This document shows, one piece after another, positions 1 through 8,168 of a stretch of 64,000 nucleotides of DNA. The position numbers and the translations under genes are program-made. The notes under the pieces are model-generated. The model saw only the letters and a program-made list of their open reading frames with translations. It was not told where the DNA came from and made no database searches. The stretch is from Streptococcus sp. 1643 (lineage in GTDB: Bacteria > Bacillota > Bacilli > Lactobacillales > Streptococcaceae), in the NCBI RefSeq assembly GCF_006228325.1, contig NZ_CP040231.1:1685001-1749000 (forward strand). Reading direction: 5' to 3'. How positions within the stretch are numbered: position 1 is the first letter of the stretch; every line of letters starts with the position of its first letter.

Positions 1-191
1 TTGGACTCACCACTGAATATTTTGTAAAGACTGCATTTTCTTTAAAAATACAGGTCAGCGAAGAATCAACTTTTGAAGAAGATCTTCAAAAAGGGGATCG
101 AATTCGTCTACGAATCAATACTCAAAAGTTAAATGTCTTTTCTGCAGATGGTTCGCGTAATCTTATTACAGGAGTTGGCTATGAAAGGTAA
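1..191 (+). CDS. Iron(III)-type ABC transporter ATP-binding protein, C-terminal end (partial)
   Basis: Open frame from the window edge (codons in phase from base 3) to TAA at 189-191. About 62 residues are visible; they end in a GDRIRLRINTQKLNVFSADG-like stretch. That fits the C-terminal TOBE-like domain that follows the nucleotide-binding domain in FbpC/PotA-type ATPases. The Walker motifs lie outside the window. The stop overlaps the permease start by 11 bp, which indicates one operon and translational coupling. The ATPase role is inferred mainly from this neighbour. Confidence 0.7.
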   Translation, partial: GLTTEYFVKTAFSLKIQVSEESTFEEDLQKGDRIRLRINTQKLNVFSADGSRNLITGVGYER

Positions 192-1839
192 AAAACTAAA
201 TATTTGGACAGCCTCCTCATTCTTCATCTTTCTTACCTATCTTATTTTTCTTGTTTATCCAATTATTATTGTACTCAAGCAAGCACTCATACATGAAGGT
301 CAATTCTCACTAGCTAATTTCGAGGATTTCTTTAGTAAATCCTATTACTCTGAGACACTGGTAAACAGTTTTAACGTCTCCATTACTTCTACTGTAACTT
401 CCCTAGTTTTAGGGACCTTATTAGCTTACCTCTTTTCTATATATGACTTCAAAGGAAAGAAATTTTTACAGATATTGATTATTATCGCTTCCATGTCAGC
501 TCCTTTCGTAGGGGCATACTCTTGGATTCTCTTGTTGGGACGAAATGGTGTCATCACTAAATTCTTGACAAATGCCCTTCATCTTCCAGCTATTGATATT
601 TATGGCTTCAAAGGAATTGTACTTGTGTTTACACTCCAGCTATTCCCATTAGTTTTTCTATACGTGGCTGGAGCCATGAAAAGAATTGACCATTCTCTTC
701 TTGAAGCCGCTGAAAATATGGGGGTATTTGGATTCAAACGTATGATAACAGTTATTTTGCCCCTTTTAGTTCCAACTTTACTTGCTGCTGCCCTACTCGT
801 ATTTATGAGAGCATTCTCCGACTTCGGAACTCCTATGTTAATTGGTGAAGGATATCGAACTTTCCCTGTTTTAATTTATAATCAATTCATTAGTGAGGTT
901 GGCGGAAATTCTGCTTTTGCATCTGCTTTAGCAATCATGGCGATTATAATTGCTTTAACAATCTTTCTTATTCAAAAATATATTTCCAATCGCTATAGTT
1001 TCAGCATGAATTCTCTCCATCCAATTGAGCCGAAAAAAATTACAAAAGGAAAAATGGTAGCAATTTATGCAACAGTTTACGGAATTGTCTTATTTTCTGT
1101 TCTACCTCAATTATTTTTGATTTATACCTCTTTCCTAAAAACATCAGGTATGGTATTTGTCAAAGGCTATTCTCTAAACAGTTACAAGATTGCCTTCAAT
1201 CGCATGGGAGCTACTATTTTTAATACGATTCGCATTCCTTTGATTGCTTTGATTCTAGTTGTTTTATTTGCATCATTTATCTCCTACCTAGCTGTTAGAA
1301 AACGAAATTTGTTTACAAACTTAATTGATAGCCTTAGTATGGTACCTTATATCGTACCAGGAACAGTTCTCGGCATTGCCTTTATCTCTTCATTCAATAC
1401 AGGTATCTTCGGAAGTGGCTTCCTTATGATTACAGGAACAGCCTTCATCTTGATTATCTCCTTATCTGTAAGAAGACTCCCTTATACAATCCGCTCATCT
1501 GTTGCTAGCTTACAACAAATAGCACCTAGTATTGAAGAAGCAGCTGAGAGTTTAGGAAGTAGCCGTCTCAATACTTTCAGTAAAATCACTGTTCCAATGA
1601 TGTTACCCGGTATTATTTCTGGATCTATTCTATCATGGGTAACAATGATTTCAGAACTATCTACTTCTATCCTGCTATATAATGCCAAAACAAAAACTAT
1701 GACCGTAGCTATCTACACTGAAGTACTTCGTGGAAATTATGGCGTAGCAGCTGCTTTGTCAACTATCCTCACTGTCTTGACAGTTACTTCATTATTACTA
1801 TTTATGAAAATTTCTAAAAACAGTAGCATTACCCTCTAG
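181..1839 (+). CDS. Iron(III)-type ABC transporter permease, two fused permease domains
   Basis: A 552-residue polytopic membrane protein with about 12 TM segments and two BPD_transp_1 (binding-protein-dependent permease) halves. Each half carries an EAA-like loop: EAAENMGVFGFKRM in the first and EEAAESLGSSRLNTF in the second. This two-domain layout is typical of FbpB/SfuB/AfuB ferric permeases. ATG at 181 is chosen over an in-frame ATG at 133 because AGGAG sits 6 bp before it and it overlaps the upstream ATPase stop, as expected for coupling. A bidirectional terminator follows. Substrate (Fe3+ or Fe3+-chelate) is inferred from family and operon; the binding protein is outside the window. Confidence 0.85.
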   Translation: MKGKKLNIWTASSFFIFLTYLIFLVYPIIIVLKQALIHEGQFSLANFEDFFSKSYYSETLVNSFNVSITSTVTSLVLGTLLAYLFSIYDFKGKKFLQILIIIASMSAPFVGAYSWILLLGRNGVITKFLTNALHLPAIDIYGFKGIVLVFTLQLFPLVFLYVAGAMKRIDHSLLEAAENMGVFGFKRMITVILPLLVPTLLAAALLVFMRAFSDFGTPMLIGEGYRTFPVLIYNQFISEVGGNSAFASALAIMAIIIALTIFLIQKYISNRYSFSMNSLHPIEPKKITKGKMVAIYATVYGIVLFSVLPQLFLIYTSFLKTSGMVFVKGYSLNSYKIAFNRMGATIFNTIRIPLIALILVVLFASFISYLAVRKRNLFTNLIDSLSMVPYIVPGTVLGIAFISSFNTGIFGSGFLMITGTAFILIISLSVRRLPYTIRSSVASLQQIAPSIEEAAESLGSSRLNTFSKITVPMMLPGIISGSILSWVTMISELSTSILLYNAKTKTMTVAIYTEVLRGNYGVAAALSTILTVLTVTSLLLFMKISKNSSITL

Positions 1840-1851
1840 TTTTCCCCTATC

Positions 1852-1887
1852 AAAAACAGCCAAAAGGATATCCCTTGGCTGTTTTTT
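1852..1887. terminator. Bidirectional terminator between permease and phosphatase genes
   Basis: AAAACAGCCAA pairs with TTGGCTGTTTT around an 11-nt loop. A-run and T-run flank the stem, so it can stop both the plus-strand permease transcript and the minus-strand phosphatase transcript that converge here. Confidence 0.85.
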
Positions 1888-1933
1888 CTTATTTTGATAT
1901 GGTTATCAAATCTCTAGTTTATCGCAAGCAGTT

Positions 1934-2635
1934 CTATTTTGACTGAATAGAGGGCTCTTCCATCTTCTCACGTCCCAGTTCCCGATAACGACGGTCACCG
2001 ACAACTTCTACACTAAACTGGCCATCCTCATATTCAAGGATCGTCACGCTACCATTATCTAGACCATGCGGATGCATGCCATTGATTAGATAAACAATGG
2101 TACCAATGGTCATTCCATGGCTTACGACGAGAGCATTGCCCCCACCTTGTTCTTCCATTTCTTTGGCAATCGCTTCAAAGCCTTCCTTGATTCGACCACT
2201 GAGTTTTTCCCAACCTTCAGCCCAGCCTGCAGTATCAACCTCAACTAGACCTTCTGCTAGCTCTGCATAGGACAACTGGTGAACATGGTCCACATTAAAA
2301 ATACGAGGAATCAAGCCCATAAAGAGGTCCCCATCATAGGCCCCATCAAAACTACCAAAGCACCACTCTCTGATGCGCTTGTCCATGCGGTAAAGGATTT
2401 TCCCCTGCAAGCCAAGTTCTTCTAGGATAATTCCCATAGTTTGAATGGTGCGCCCTGAATCACTGGAATAAGCGCGGTCAAATTGTAAACCAGACTCTCT
2501 CAAGCCAATTCCCAGTTCATGGATTCCCAACTCACCTTCTGCAGTCAGAGGTGTATCACTCCATCCTTGAGCACGTCCAATGGTGTTAAACATCGTTTTC
2601 CCATGACGGACCAAGTACAATCTTACTTTAGACAT
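1934..2635 (-). CDS. Histidine phosphatase family protein (phosphoglycerate-mutase-like)
   Basis: 233 residues with the catalytic RHG motif at residues 10-12 (YLVRHGKTMFN) and the second catalytic histidine in VVSHGMTIG near residue 172. This is the two-histidine phosphatase superfamily. Such proteins are often labelled phosphoglycerate mutase, but in streptococci most are cofactor-dependent phosphatases of unknown substrate, so the mutase function is not asserted. Monocistronic: own extended -10 promoter upstream and a bidirectional terminator downstream. The upstream cluster ends at a separate terminator. Confidence 0.85.
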   Translation of the reverse strand: MSKVRLYLVRHGKTMFNTIGRAQGWSDTPLTAEGELGIHELGIGLRESGLQFDRAYSSDSGRTIQTMGIILEELGLQGKILYRMDKRIREWCFGSFDGAYDGDLFMGLIPRIFNVDHVHQLSYAELAEGLVEVDTAGWAEGWEKLSGRIKEGFEAIAKEMEEQGGGNALVVSHGMTIGTIVYLINGMHPHGLDNGSVTILEYEDGQFSVEVVGDRRYRELGREKMEEPSIQSK

Positions 2636-2657
2636 TTTCTATCCTCCATTTTCTTCT

Positions 2658-2666
2658 ATTATACCA
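2658..2666 (-). promoter_or_regulatory. Extended -10 promoter of the histidine phosphatase gene
   Basis: Minus strand reads TGGTATAAT 23 bp before the start codon, an extended -10 (TGn plus consensus TATAAT). No good -35 hexamer is visible, which is common for extended -10 promoters in streptococci. Confidence 0.7.
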
Positions 2667-2722
2667 TGGATCAAAGAAATATTCGGCTTTCAAAAGCAAA
2701 GCCAACATTTGTAAATTATCCA

Positions 2723-2750
2723 AAAGAAAAGCTACCCTCATGGTAGCTTC
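2723..2750 (-). terminator. Rho-independent terminator downstream of UPF0210 gene
   Basis: Minus strand AAGCTACC / GGTAGCTT stem with 5-nt loop followed by TTTTCTTTTGG. It separates the UPF0210 unit from the phosphatase promoter. The 120 bp between this and the UPF0210 stop hold no convincing gene. Confidence 0.75.
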
Positions 2751-2871
2751 CCTAGGAGATTATTATGAAAAAGTTTAGGGTTTCTATTAAATAAAGTTAG
2801 GAGGTCTTTATTTAATGATTATAGTATACACAGCCATCCTTAGACTCAACTTAAATCCTCTCTCTTTTTTA

Positions 2872-4209
2872 TTAATTTTTAAAACTATGGATTGGAGCTG
2901 GGATTTGCCCACCGCGAGAGATGAAATCAACAGACGAAGCCCCGTTGACCTTCATAACTGGAGCTGTCCCTAGCAAACCACCAAACTCAATCATATCGCC
3001 TTCTTTGCCCTTTGGAATAATACGGACAGCCGTTGTTTTCATGTTAATAACACCGATTGCCGCCTCATCCGCAATCATAGCTGCAATGGTTTCAGCAGGC
3101 GTATCCTCCGGAATGGCAATCATATCCAACCCAACAGAACAGATAGCCGTCATGGCCTCTAGTTTCTCTAAATTTAGAGAGCCATCTTGCACCGCAGCAA
3201 TCATCCCCTCATCTTCAGAAACGGGGATAAAAGCACCTGACAAGCCACCGACTTGGTTACAAGCCATCACTCCGCCCTTCTTAACTTGGTCATTCAAAAG
3301 AGCGAGGGCAGCCGTCGTCCCATGCGTACCAACTGTTTCTAGGCCCATTTCCTCAAGGACACGAGCCACAGAATCGCCAACTGCAGGAGTAGGTGCCAAA
3401 CTTAGGTCGACAATTCCAAAATCAACACCCAGTCTCTCGCTGGCCATCTGACCAACTAATTGACCGATACGAGTAATCTTGAAGGCCGTTTTCTTGACTG
3501 TTTCCGCTACCACATCAAAGCTCTGTCCACGAACTTTTTCCAAGGCACGCTTGACCACACCAGGACCCGAAACCCCGACATTGATGATAACATCTGCTTC
3601 GCCAACACCATGAAAGGCCCCTGCCATAAAAGGATTGTCCTCAACAGCATTAGCAAATACGACTAATTTGGCCGCACCCATATCTGATAGCGCAGCTGTT
3701 TCCTTGATGATACGTCCCATATCAGCGACCGCAGTCATGTTGATACCTGACTTGGTCGAGCCGATATTGACGGACGAACAAACCTTGTCTGTCTCAGCTA
3801 GAGCGCGTGGGATAGAATTGATGAGAATTTCATCTCCTTTTTGGTAGCCTTTTTGTACCAAAGCTGAGAATCCACCAATAAAGTCAACACCGATCTCCTT
3901 AGCAGCCCTATCAAGAGCCTTTGCCAAAACAACATAGTCTGTCGCATCAGTCGCAGCACCAATTAAAGAAATCGGTGTCACCGATACCCGTTTATTAACA
4001 ATAGGAATCCCTAGTTCCGCAGCAATTTCATCTCCTACAGCCACTAAATTTGCAGCTTTAGTGGTAATTTTTTGGTAAATCTTTTCAGCAGCACGTTCGA
4101 TGTCTGGATCAGTACAGTCCAAAAGGGAAATCCCCATGGTGATGGTTCTGATATCGAAGTTCTGCTCCTCGATCATGGCAATGGTTTCTGTAACTTGTCT
4201 AATATCCAT
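2872..4209 (-). CDS. UPF0210 (DUF711) family protein
   Basis: 445 residues counted from ATG at 4209. An upstream in-frame GTG at 4215 lies inside the AGGAGG ribosome-binding site, so ATG is preferred. The protein matches the conserved UPF0210 family; I recognise it from motifs such as [14 protein letters not shown] and [14 protein letters not shown]. The fold has been solved for the pneumococcal homologue, but to my knowledge no biochemical function is established. No TM segments or signal peptide. It starts 9 bp after the stop of the ACT-domain gene, and the two families are paired across Firmicutes, which suggests that the ACT protein is a regulatory partner. Confidence 0.85.
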   Translation of the reverse strand: MDIRQVTETIAMIEEQNFDIRTITMGISLLDCTDPDIERAAEKIYQKITTKAANLVAVGDEIAAELGIPIVNKRVSVTPISLIGAATDATDYVVLAKALDRAAKEIGVDFIGGFSALVQKGYQKGDEILINSIPRALAETDKVCSSVNIGSTKSGINMTAVADMGRIIKETAALSDMGAAKLVVFANAVEDNPFMAGAFHGVGEADVIINVGVSGPGVVKRALEKVRGQSFDVVAETVKKTAFKITRIGQLVGQMASERLGVDFGIVDLSLAPTPAVGDSVARVLEEMGLETVGTHGTTAALALLNDQVKKGGVMACNQVGGLSGAFIPVSEDEGMIAAVQDGSLNLEKLEAMTAICSVGLDMIAIPEDTPAETIAAMIADEAAIGVINMKTTAVRIIPKGKEGDMIEFGGLLGTAPVMKVNGASSVDFISRGGQIPAPIHSFKN

Positions 4210-4218
4210 AGCCACCTC

Positions 4219-4485
4219 CTAGATATTATACATAGCGTCAAAAATCGCCGCACTCTGAATATTGATTTTGACATTCAAGGTCTGACCGAAAGTTTCAAAC
4301 TCATTTCGCAAATAAGTGAAATCTTGTTTTTCGTCACTAGAAACGACCGCCATCATGGTAAAGTATTCATCCAACACCGTCTGAGAAATATCGTCAATAT
4401 TCAAACCCAACTCTGCAATCTTAGTAGACACGCCTGCAACGATCCCAGCCTTGTCCTTACCAACTACTGTAATAATAGCCTTCAT
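4219..4485 (-). CDS. ACT-domain protein, UPF0237 family
   Basis: 88-residue stand-alone ACT domain: begins with the ACT beta strand (MKAIITVVGKDKAGIVAGVS) and contains the GLNIDDISQTV helix-strand region. ACT domains bind small ligands, usually amino acids; the ligand here is unknown. Stand-alone UPF0237 proteins resemble the regulatory half of GcvR-like proteins. It is followed directly by UPF0210 with AGGAGG just after its stop. An extended -10 (TGCTATACT, about 4547-4555) precedes it, after the L17 terminator, so the pair has its own promoter. Confidence 0.85.
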   Translation of the reverse strand: MKAIITVVGKDKAGIVAGVSTKIAELGLNIDDISQTVLDEYFTMMAVVSSDEKQDFTYLRNEFETFGQTLNVKINIQSAAIFDAMYNI

Positions 4486-4573
4486 TCTTATACCCCATTT
4501 CTACGATTTTTAGAAAACCTGAACGTTTTTGATTTTCTTTTTTCCTAGTATAGCATATTTCCATAGAAAATAC

Positions 4574-4632
4574 TAAAAAACGCCTGCTTACGAAGTTGTT
4601 CTTAAGAAAAAAACAATTTCGTAAACAAGCGT
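4574..4632 (-). terminator. Terminator of the S10-spc-alpha ribosomal cluster
   Basis: Long stem on the minus strand: ACGCTTGTTTACGAAATTG pairs with CAACTTCGTAAGCAGGCGT around a U-rich loop, followed by TTTTTT. It lies directly after the L17 downstream element and closes the 29-gene cluster. Confidence 0.85.
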
Positions 4633-4644
4633 CTACCCTATCAA

Positions 4645-4740
4645 ATGATGATGAGTGTTCCCGCTAGGACCGAAGTCCCAGCGGTAGACCAGAGCTAGAC
4701 TAAGAGCACAAGACTCCATCATCATAACACTCAACAAAAT
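4645..4740 (-). ncRNA. L17 downstream element (L17DE) structured RNA in the rplQ 3' UTR
   Basis: Starts about 9 nt after the rplQ stop. Outer helix GAGTGTT (4726-4732) with AACACTC (4653-4659), extended by the ATGATGATGG/CATCATCAT pairing. The inner hairpin CCGCTGGGAC-TTCG-GTCCTAGCGG has a UUCG tetraloop. Position and architecture match the Rfam L17 downstream element described for lactic acid bacteria and Listeria 3' of L17 genes. Its function is unknown; a role in 3' UTR stability or in L17-related feedback is conjecture. Confidence 0.8.
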
Positions 4741-4748
4741 TGATGATT

Positions 4749-5135
4749 TTATACTAATTCGATGATCGCCATTGGCGCAGCATCACCACGACGTGGTTCA
4801 GTTTTAAGGATACGAGTGTATCCACCGTTACGTTCAGCATAACGAGGTGCGATTTCTGAGAACAATTTTTGAAGTGCTGTAGTTGAAGTGTACTTATCAG
4901 TTGCTTCATCATAGTTTTCAGATGCGATTTCATTACGTACGAAAGCAGCTGCTTGACGACGTGCATGCAAATCACCACGTTTACCTAGAGTAATCATTTT
5001 TTCAACAGTTTTACGGATTTCTTTAGCACGAGCTTCAGTTGTCACGATTGATTCGTTGATCAAAAGGTCAGTTGTCAAATCGCGAAGCATTGCTTTACGT
5101 TGTGAGCTAGTGCGTCCTAGTTTACGGTAAGCCAT
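4749..5135 (-). CDS. rplQ: 50S ribosomal protein L17
   Basis: 128-residue bL17, last gene of the alpha part of the cluster. Begins [20 protein letters not shown], the conserved start of the family, and ends [14 protein letters not shown]. It binds 23S rRNA near the exit tunnel side of the large subunit. It starts 11 bp after the rpoA stop and is followed by the L17 downstream element and the cluster terminator. Confidence 0.98.
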   Translation of the reverse strand: MAYRKLGRTSSQRKAMLRDLTTDLLINESIVTTEARAKEIRKTVEKMITLGKRGDLHARRQAAAFVRNEIASENYDEATDKYTSTTALQKLFSEIAPRYAERNGGYTRILKTEPRRGDAAPMAIIELV

Positions 5136-5146
5136 GTATTCCTCCT

Positions 5147-6082
5147 TTATTTATCTTTTAATCCAAGACCCAAATCAATGAGTTTGAGTTTCACTTCTTC
5201 CAAACTCTTGCGTCCAAGATTTCGTACTTTCATCATCTCTGCTTCAGATTTTTCTGTCAAATCATGCACAGTGTTGATACCGGCACGTTTCAAACAGTTG
5301 TATGAACGCACAGACAAGTCCAGTTCCTCAATCGTACGATCCAAAATACGATCGTCAGATTCAGTATCAGCTTCTTTCATCACTTCAGTTGACTTAGCAA
5401 TCTCAGTAAGATTTGTAAACAAATCAAGATGTTCTGTCAAGATACGTGCTGAAAGCCCTAAAGCATCTTCTGGAATAATTGTTCCATTAGTCAAGATTTC
5501 AAGGGTTAATTTGTCAAATCCATCATTGCTACCTACACGAGCAGGCTCTACTTGATAGTTGACTTTTGTAACTGGTGTATAAATAGAATCTACAGCAAGT
5601 GTTCCAACTGGTGCATTATCTTTTTTGTTTTCATCAGCAGGTACATATCCACGACCACTGTTAACAGTCATTGTCGCTTTTAGAGAAGAGCCTTCACCGA
5701 TTGTAAAGAGATAATGATCTGGATTTACAATTTCAATATCACTGTCAGTCAAAATGTCTCCAGCTGTAATTTCAGCGGGACCTTCAACATTCAGTTCAAT
5801 GATTTTTTCGTCTTCAACGTATGATTTCACTGCAATCCCTTTAATGTTCAGAATGATTTGCATCACGTCTTCACGAACACCTGGAACTGTGTCGAACTCA
5901 TGCAAGACACCTTCAATGTTGATAGATGTCACTGCTGCTCCTGGTAGAGAAGCTAGTAGTACACGACGAAGAGAGTTACCAAGAGTTGTACCGTAACCAC
6001 GTTCAAGTGGTTCGATTACAAACTTGCCATAATCTTTATTTTCATCAATTTTTGTTATATTTGGTTTTTCAAACTCAATCAT
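5147..6082 (-). CDS. rpoA: DNA-directed RNA polymerase subunit alpha
   Basis: 311 residues. The N-terminal assembly domain (about 1-230) contains [20 protein letters not shown], the conserved alpha dimerisation/core-contact helix. A linker follows, then the C-terminal domain from about residue 245 with [19 protein letters not shown] and [16 protein letters not shown], the helix-hairpin-helix surface that contacts UP elements and activators. Length is normal for Firmicutes. Lies between rpsK and rplQ, as in other streptococci. Confidence 0.98.
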   Translation of the reverse strand: MIEFEKPNITKIDENKDYGKFVIEPLERGYGTTLGNSLRRVLLASLPGAAVTSINIEGVLHEFDTVPGVREDVMQIILNIKGIAVKSYVEDEKIIELNVEGPAEITAGDILTDSDIEIVNPDHYLFTIGEGSSLKATMTVNSGRGYVPADENKKDNAPVGTLAVDSIYTPVTKVNYQVEPARVGSNDGFDKLTLEILTNGTIIPEDALGLSARILTEHLDLFTNLTEIAKSTEVMKEADTESDDRILDRTIEELDLSVRSYNCLKRAGINTVHDLTEKSEAEMMKVRNLGRKSLEEVKLKLIDLGLGLKDK

Positions 6083-6124
6083 TTAGTTACTCCCTCTTAA
6101 ACGAAAAGCAGTGTAATGCGATGA

Positions 6125-6508
6125 TTATACACGGCGACGTTTTGGAGGACGAGCACCATTGTGTGGCACTGGAGTCACATCACGAATTGCTGTTACTTCA
6201 AGACCAGCGGCAGCAAGCGCACGAATAGCTGACTCACGACCAGAACCTGGACCTTTTACAGTAACTTCAACTGATTTAAGACCGTGTTCTTGTGCAGATT
6301 TAGCAGCAGCTTCAGAAGCCATTTGAGCAGCGAATGGTGTAGATTTACGAGAACCTTTGAAACCAAGAGCACCAGCTGATGACCAAGCAATTGCATTACC
6401 ATGCACATCAGTAATCATAACAATAGTGTTATTAAATGTAGCGTGAATATGAGCAATACCAGATTCGATATTCTTTTTCACACGACGTTTACGTGTTGGT
6501 TTAGCCAA
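6125..6508 (-). CDS. rpsK: 30S ribosomal protein S11
   Basis: 127-residue uS11, a platform protein of the small subunit near the mRNA exit. Contains the family signature [26 protein letters not shown] and the conserved basic tail [10 protein letters not shown]. Starts 17 bp after rpsM. Confidence 0.98.
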
Positions 6509-6525
6509 GACTTTTACCTCCTATA

Positions 6526-6891
6526 TTATTTTTTCTTACCAGCAATCGCAACAGCTTTACCTTTACGAGTGCGAGCGTTGTTTTTAGTGTTTTGTCCACG
6601 GACAGGAAGTCCACGACGGTGACGAATACCACGGTAAGAACCGATTTCCATCAAACGTTTAATGTTCAAGTTTACTTCACGACGAAGGTCACCTTCAACT
6701 TTGATTGCATCCACTTCACGACGGATAGCATCTTCTTGATCTGATGTAAGGTCACGTACACGAACATCTTCTGAGATTCCAGCAGCAGCCAAAATTTTCT
6801 TAGATGTTGCAAGTCCGATACCATAAACGTAAGTCAATGAGATTACTACGCGTTTGTCATTTGGAATGTCAACTCCAGCAATACGAGCCAT
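6526..6891 (-). CDS. rpsM: 30S ribosomal protein S13
   Basis: 121-residue uS13, in the head of the 30S subunit, with a helix-hairpin-helix core ([17 protein letters not shown]) and [20 protein letters not shown]. The basic C-terminal extension reaches towards the P-site tRNA. Lies between rpmJ and rpsK. Confidence 0.98.
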
Positions 6892-6908
6892 GTTTTCTCC
6901 TTTCTATC

Positions 6909-7025
6909 TTATCCTTGACGTTGTTTGTGTTTTGGATTTGCTGGGCAAATTACCATAACACGACCATTACGACGAATTACTTTACAGTATTCGCAAATTG
7001 GTTTGACCGATGGTCTTACTTTCAT
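6909..7025 (-). CDS. rpmJ: 50S ribosomal protein L36 (zinc-binding form)
   Basis: 38-residue bL36 starting [20 protein letters not shown] at ATG 7025. CEYC, a third Cys (VICPAN) and His in PKHKQ form the CCCH zinc ribbon of the C+ form. It begins 24 bp after the infA stop and ends 17 bp before rpsM. Confidence 0.97.
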
Positions 7026-7049
7026 TTCTTATCCCTCCAAGTTTTTCGA

Positions 7050-7268
7050 TTATTTAAAGCGGTAAGTGATACGTCCACGTGTCAAGTCATATGGACTCAT
7101 CTCGACAGTAACACGATCTCCCGCTAAAATACGAATATAGTTTTTACGAATTTTACCAGAAACTGTTGCTAAAATCTGATGTCCATTTTCAAGTTCAACC
7201 GTAAACATTGCGTTAGGCATTGTATCGACTACTTTGCCTTCAACTTCAATCACATCGTCTTTTGCCAC
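7050..7268 (-). CDS. infA: Translation initiation factor IF-1
   Basis: 72 residues, single S1-like OB fold ([40 protein letters not shown]), binding the 30S A site during initiation. The frame is open to 7322, but GTG at 7268 is chosen: it gives the canonical [11 protein letters not shown] start and GGAGG lies about 9 bp upstream. A separate consensus-like promoter between adk and infA suggests that infA-rpmJ-rpsM-rpsK-rpoA-rplQ can be transcribed independently of secY-adk. Confidence 0.97.
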   Translation of the reverse strand: MAKDDVIEVEGKVVDTMPNAMFTVELENGHQILATVSGKIRKNYIRILAGDRVTVEMSPYDLTRGRITYRFK

Positions 7269-7341
7269 GCAAAAGCACCTCCATAAATTTCGATTCGATG
7301 CCTCTGAAAACAGAGACAACAATTATAAGTCAGACTATCTC

Positions 7342-7370
7342 AGTATAACATTTGTAGCGATTTTTTGCAA
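7342..7370 (-). promoter_or_regulatory. Internal promoter before infA
   Basis: Minus strand -35 TTGCAA (7365-7370), 17-bp spacer, -10 TATACT (7342-7347) preceded by TGn, so both consensus -35 spacing and an extended -10. It would drive infA through rplQ. Confidence 0.75.
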
Positions 7371-7384
7371 GTGTGAAAAACGCT

Positions 7385-8023
7385 TTATTTCAAATTTGTC
7401 AATACTTTTTCGATGTCTTTGAACACATCATTGATATCTTGATTTCCTTCGATATCGTGGACCAAACCTTTGGCACGGTAGTGAGCAATGATTGGTTCAC
7501 CTTGTGCAATATTCACATCCAAACGACGCTTCACTGTCTCCGGTTTGTCATCTTCACGTTGGTAATAATCTTCTTCCTTATAGTCAACTGGTGGGTTGAA
7601 AACTTTGTGGAAGGTTTCACCTGTTTCGCGATGGATGATACGGCCACTCAAACGTTCCAAGAGACAATCTGGGTTCACTTCGATATTGATCACACCTTCT
7701 AGTTCGATACCGAGTTCCGCCAATGTTTTATCCAAGGCATGGGCTTGTTCAATAGTACGTGGGTAACCATCCAACAAGAAACCTGTTTCCTTGATGTCGT
7801 CCTGTGAAAGGCGTTCTTTAACGATTCCATTTGTAACTTCATCTGGAACCAACTCACCTTTGTCGATGTATGACTTTGCAAGTACACCCATTTCAGTTTG
7901 ATTTGCCATAGCAGCACGGAACATATCTCCAGTTGAAATGTGTGCCACGTGGAATTGCTCCACAATTTTAGCTGCTTGCGTTCCCTTACCTGCTCCAGGT
8001 AAGCCCATAATCAAAAGATTCAT
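7385..8023 (-). CDS. adk: Adenylate kinase
   Basis: 212 residues. Converts ATP + AMP to 2 ADP in the cytosol. P-loop [10 protein letters not shown] at residues 7-16; AMP-binding STGDMFRAA near residue 31; DGYPRT near residue 84. The LID region (about 122-160) has no cysteine quartet, so this is the non-zinc LID form usual in streptococci, unlike Bacillus. Located after secY as in most Firmicutes spc clusters. The upstream 145-bp spacer holds a long imperfect stem that ends at the adk ribosome-binding site. Confidence 0.97.
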   Translation of the reverse strand: MNLLIMGLPGAGKGTQAAKIVEQFHVAHISTGDMFRAAMANQTEMGVLAKSYIDKGELVPDEVTNGIVKERLSQDDIKETGFLLDGYPRTIEQAHALDKTLAELGIELEGVINIEVNPDCLLERLSGRIIHRETGETFHKVFNPPVDYKEEDYYQREDDKPETVKRRLDVNIAQGEPIIAHYRAKGLVHDIEGNQDINDVFKDIEKVLTNLK

Positions 8024-8036
8024 GATAGGATCTCCT

Positions 8037-8094
8037 TATTTTGTATTTAAATAGAAGCAGAAATCTCTTTCAACCCCTATTTAAAAACAAAATA
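8037..8094 (-). promoter_or_regulatory. Long inverted repeat in the adk 5' spacer
   Basis: Two 18-nt arms (8037-8054 and 8077-8094) are complementary at 17 of 18 positions around a 22-nt loop. On the minus strand the 3' arm ends immediately before the AGGAG of adk. No U-tract follows, so it is not a simple terminator. A role as an mRNA processing or translation-control hairpin is inference. Confidence 0.6.
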
Positions 8095-8168
8095 GAAGAG
8101 GGGAGACGAAAATCTCTCTAATAGATAGACCTTCATACTCCACTCTCTAAGCAAAAGTAATTTTGCTT

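Noticed and set aside
1934..2635. Glycolytic phosphoglycerate mutase
   Set aside because: The RHG motif alone defines only the histidine phosphatase superfamily; residues specific for glycolytic GpmA were not verified, so the general name is used.
2815..2973. Plus-strand 52-codon ORF with AGGAGGT at good distance (starts MIIVYTAILRLNL), and a 9-codon ORF just before it
   Set aside because: Most of it is antisense to the end of the UPF0210 gene, whose coding is certain. No family match and no promoter seen. A type I toxin-like peptide cannot be excluded but is unsupported.
7130..7137. Second TACGAATA competence box on the plus strand
   Set aside because: Lies inside the infA coding sequence in the antisense direction with no gene to drive.
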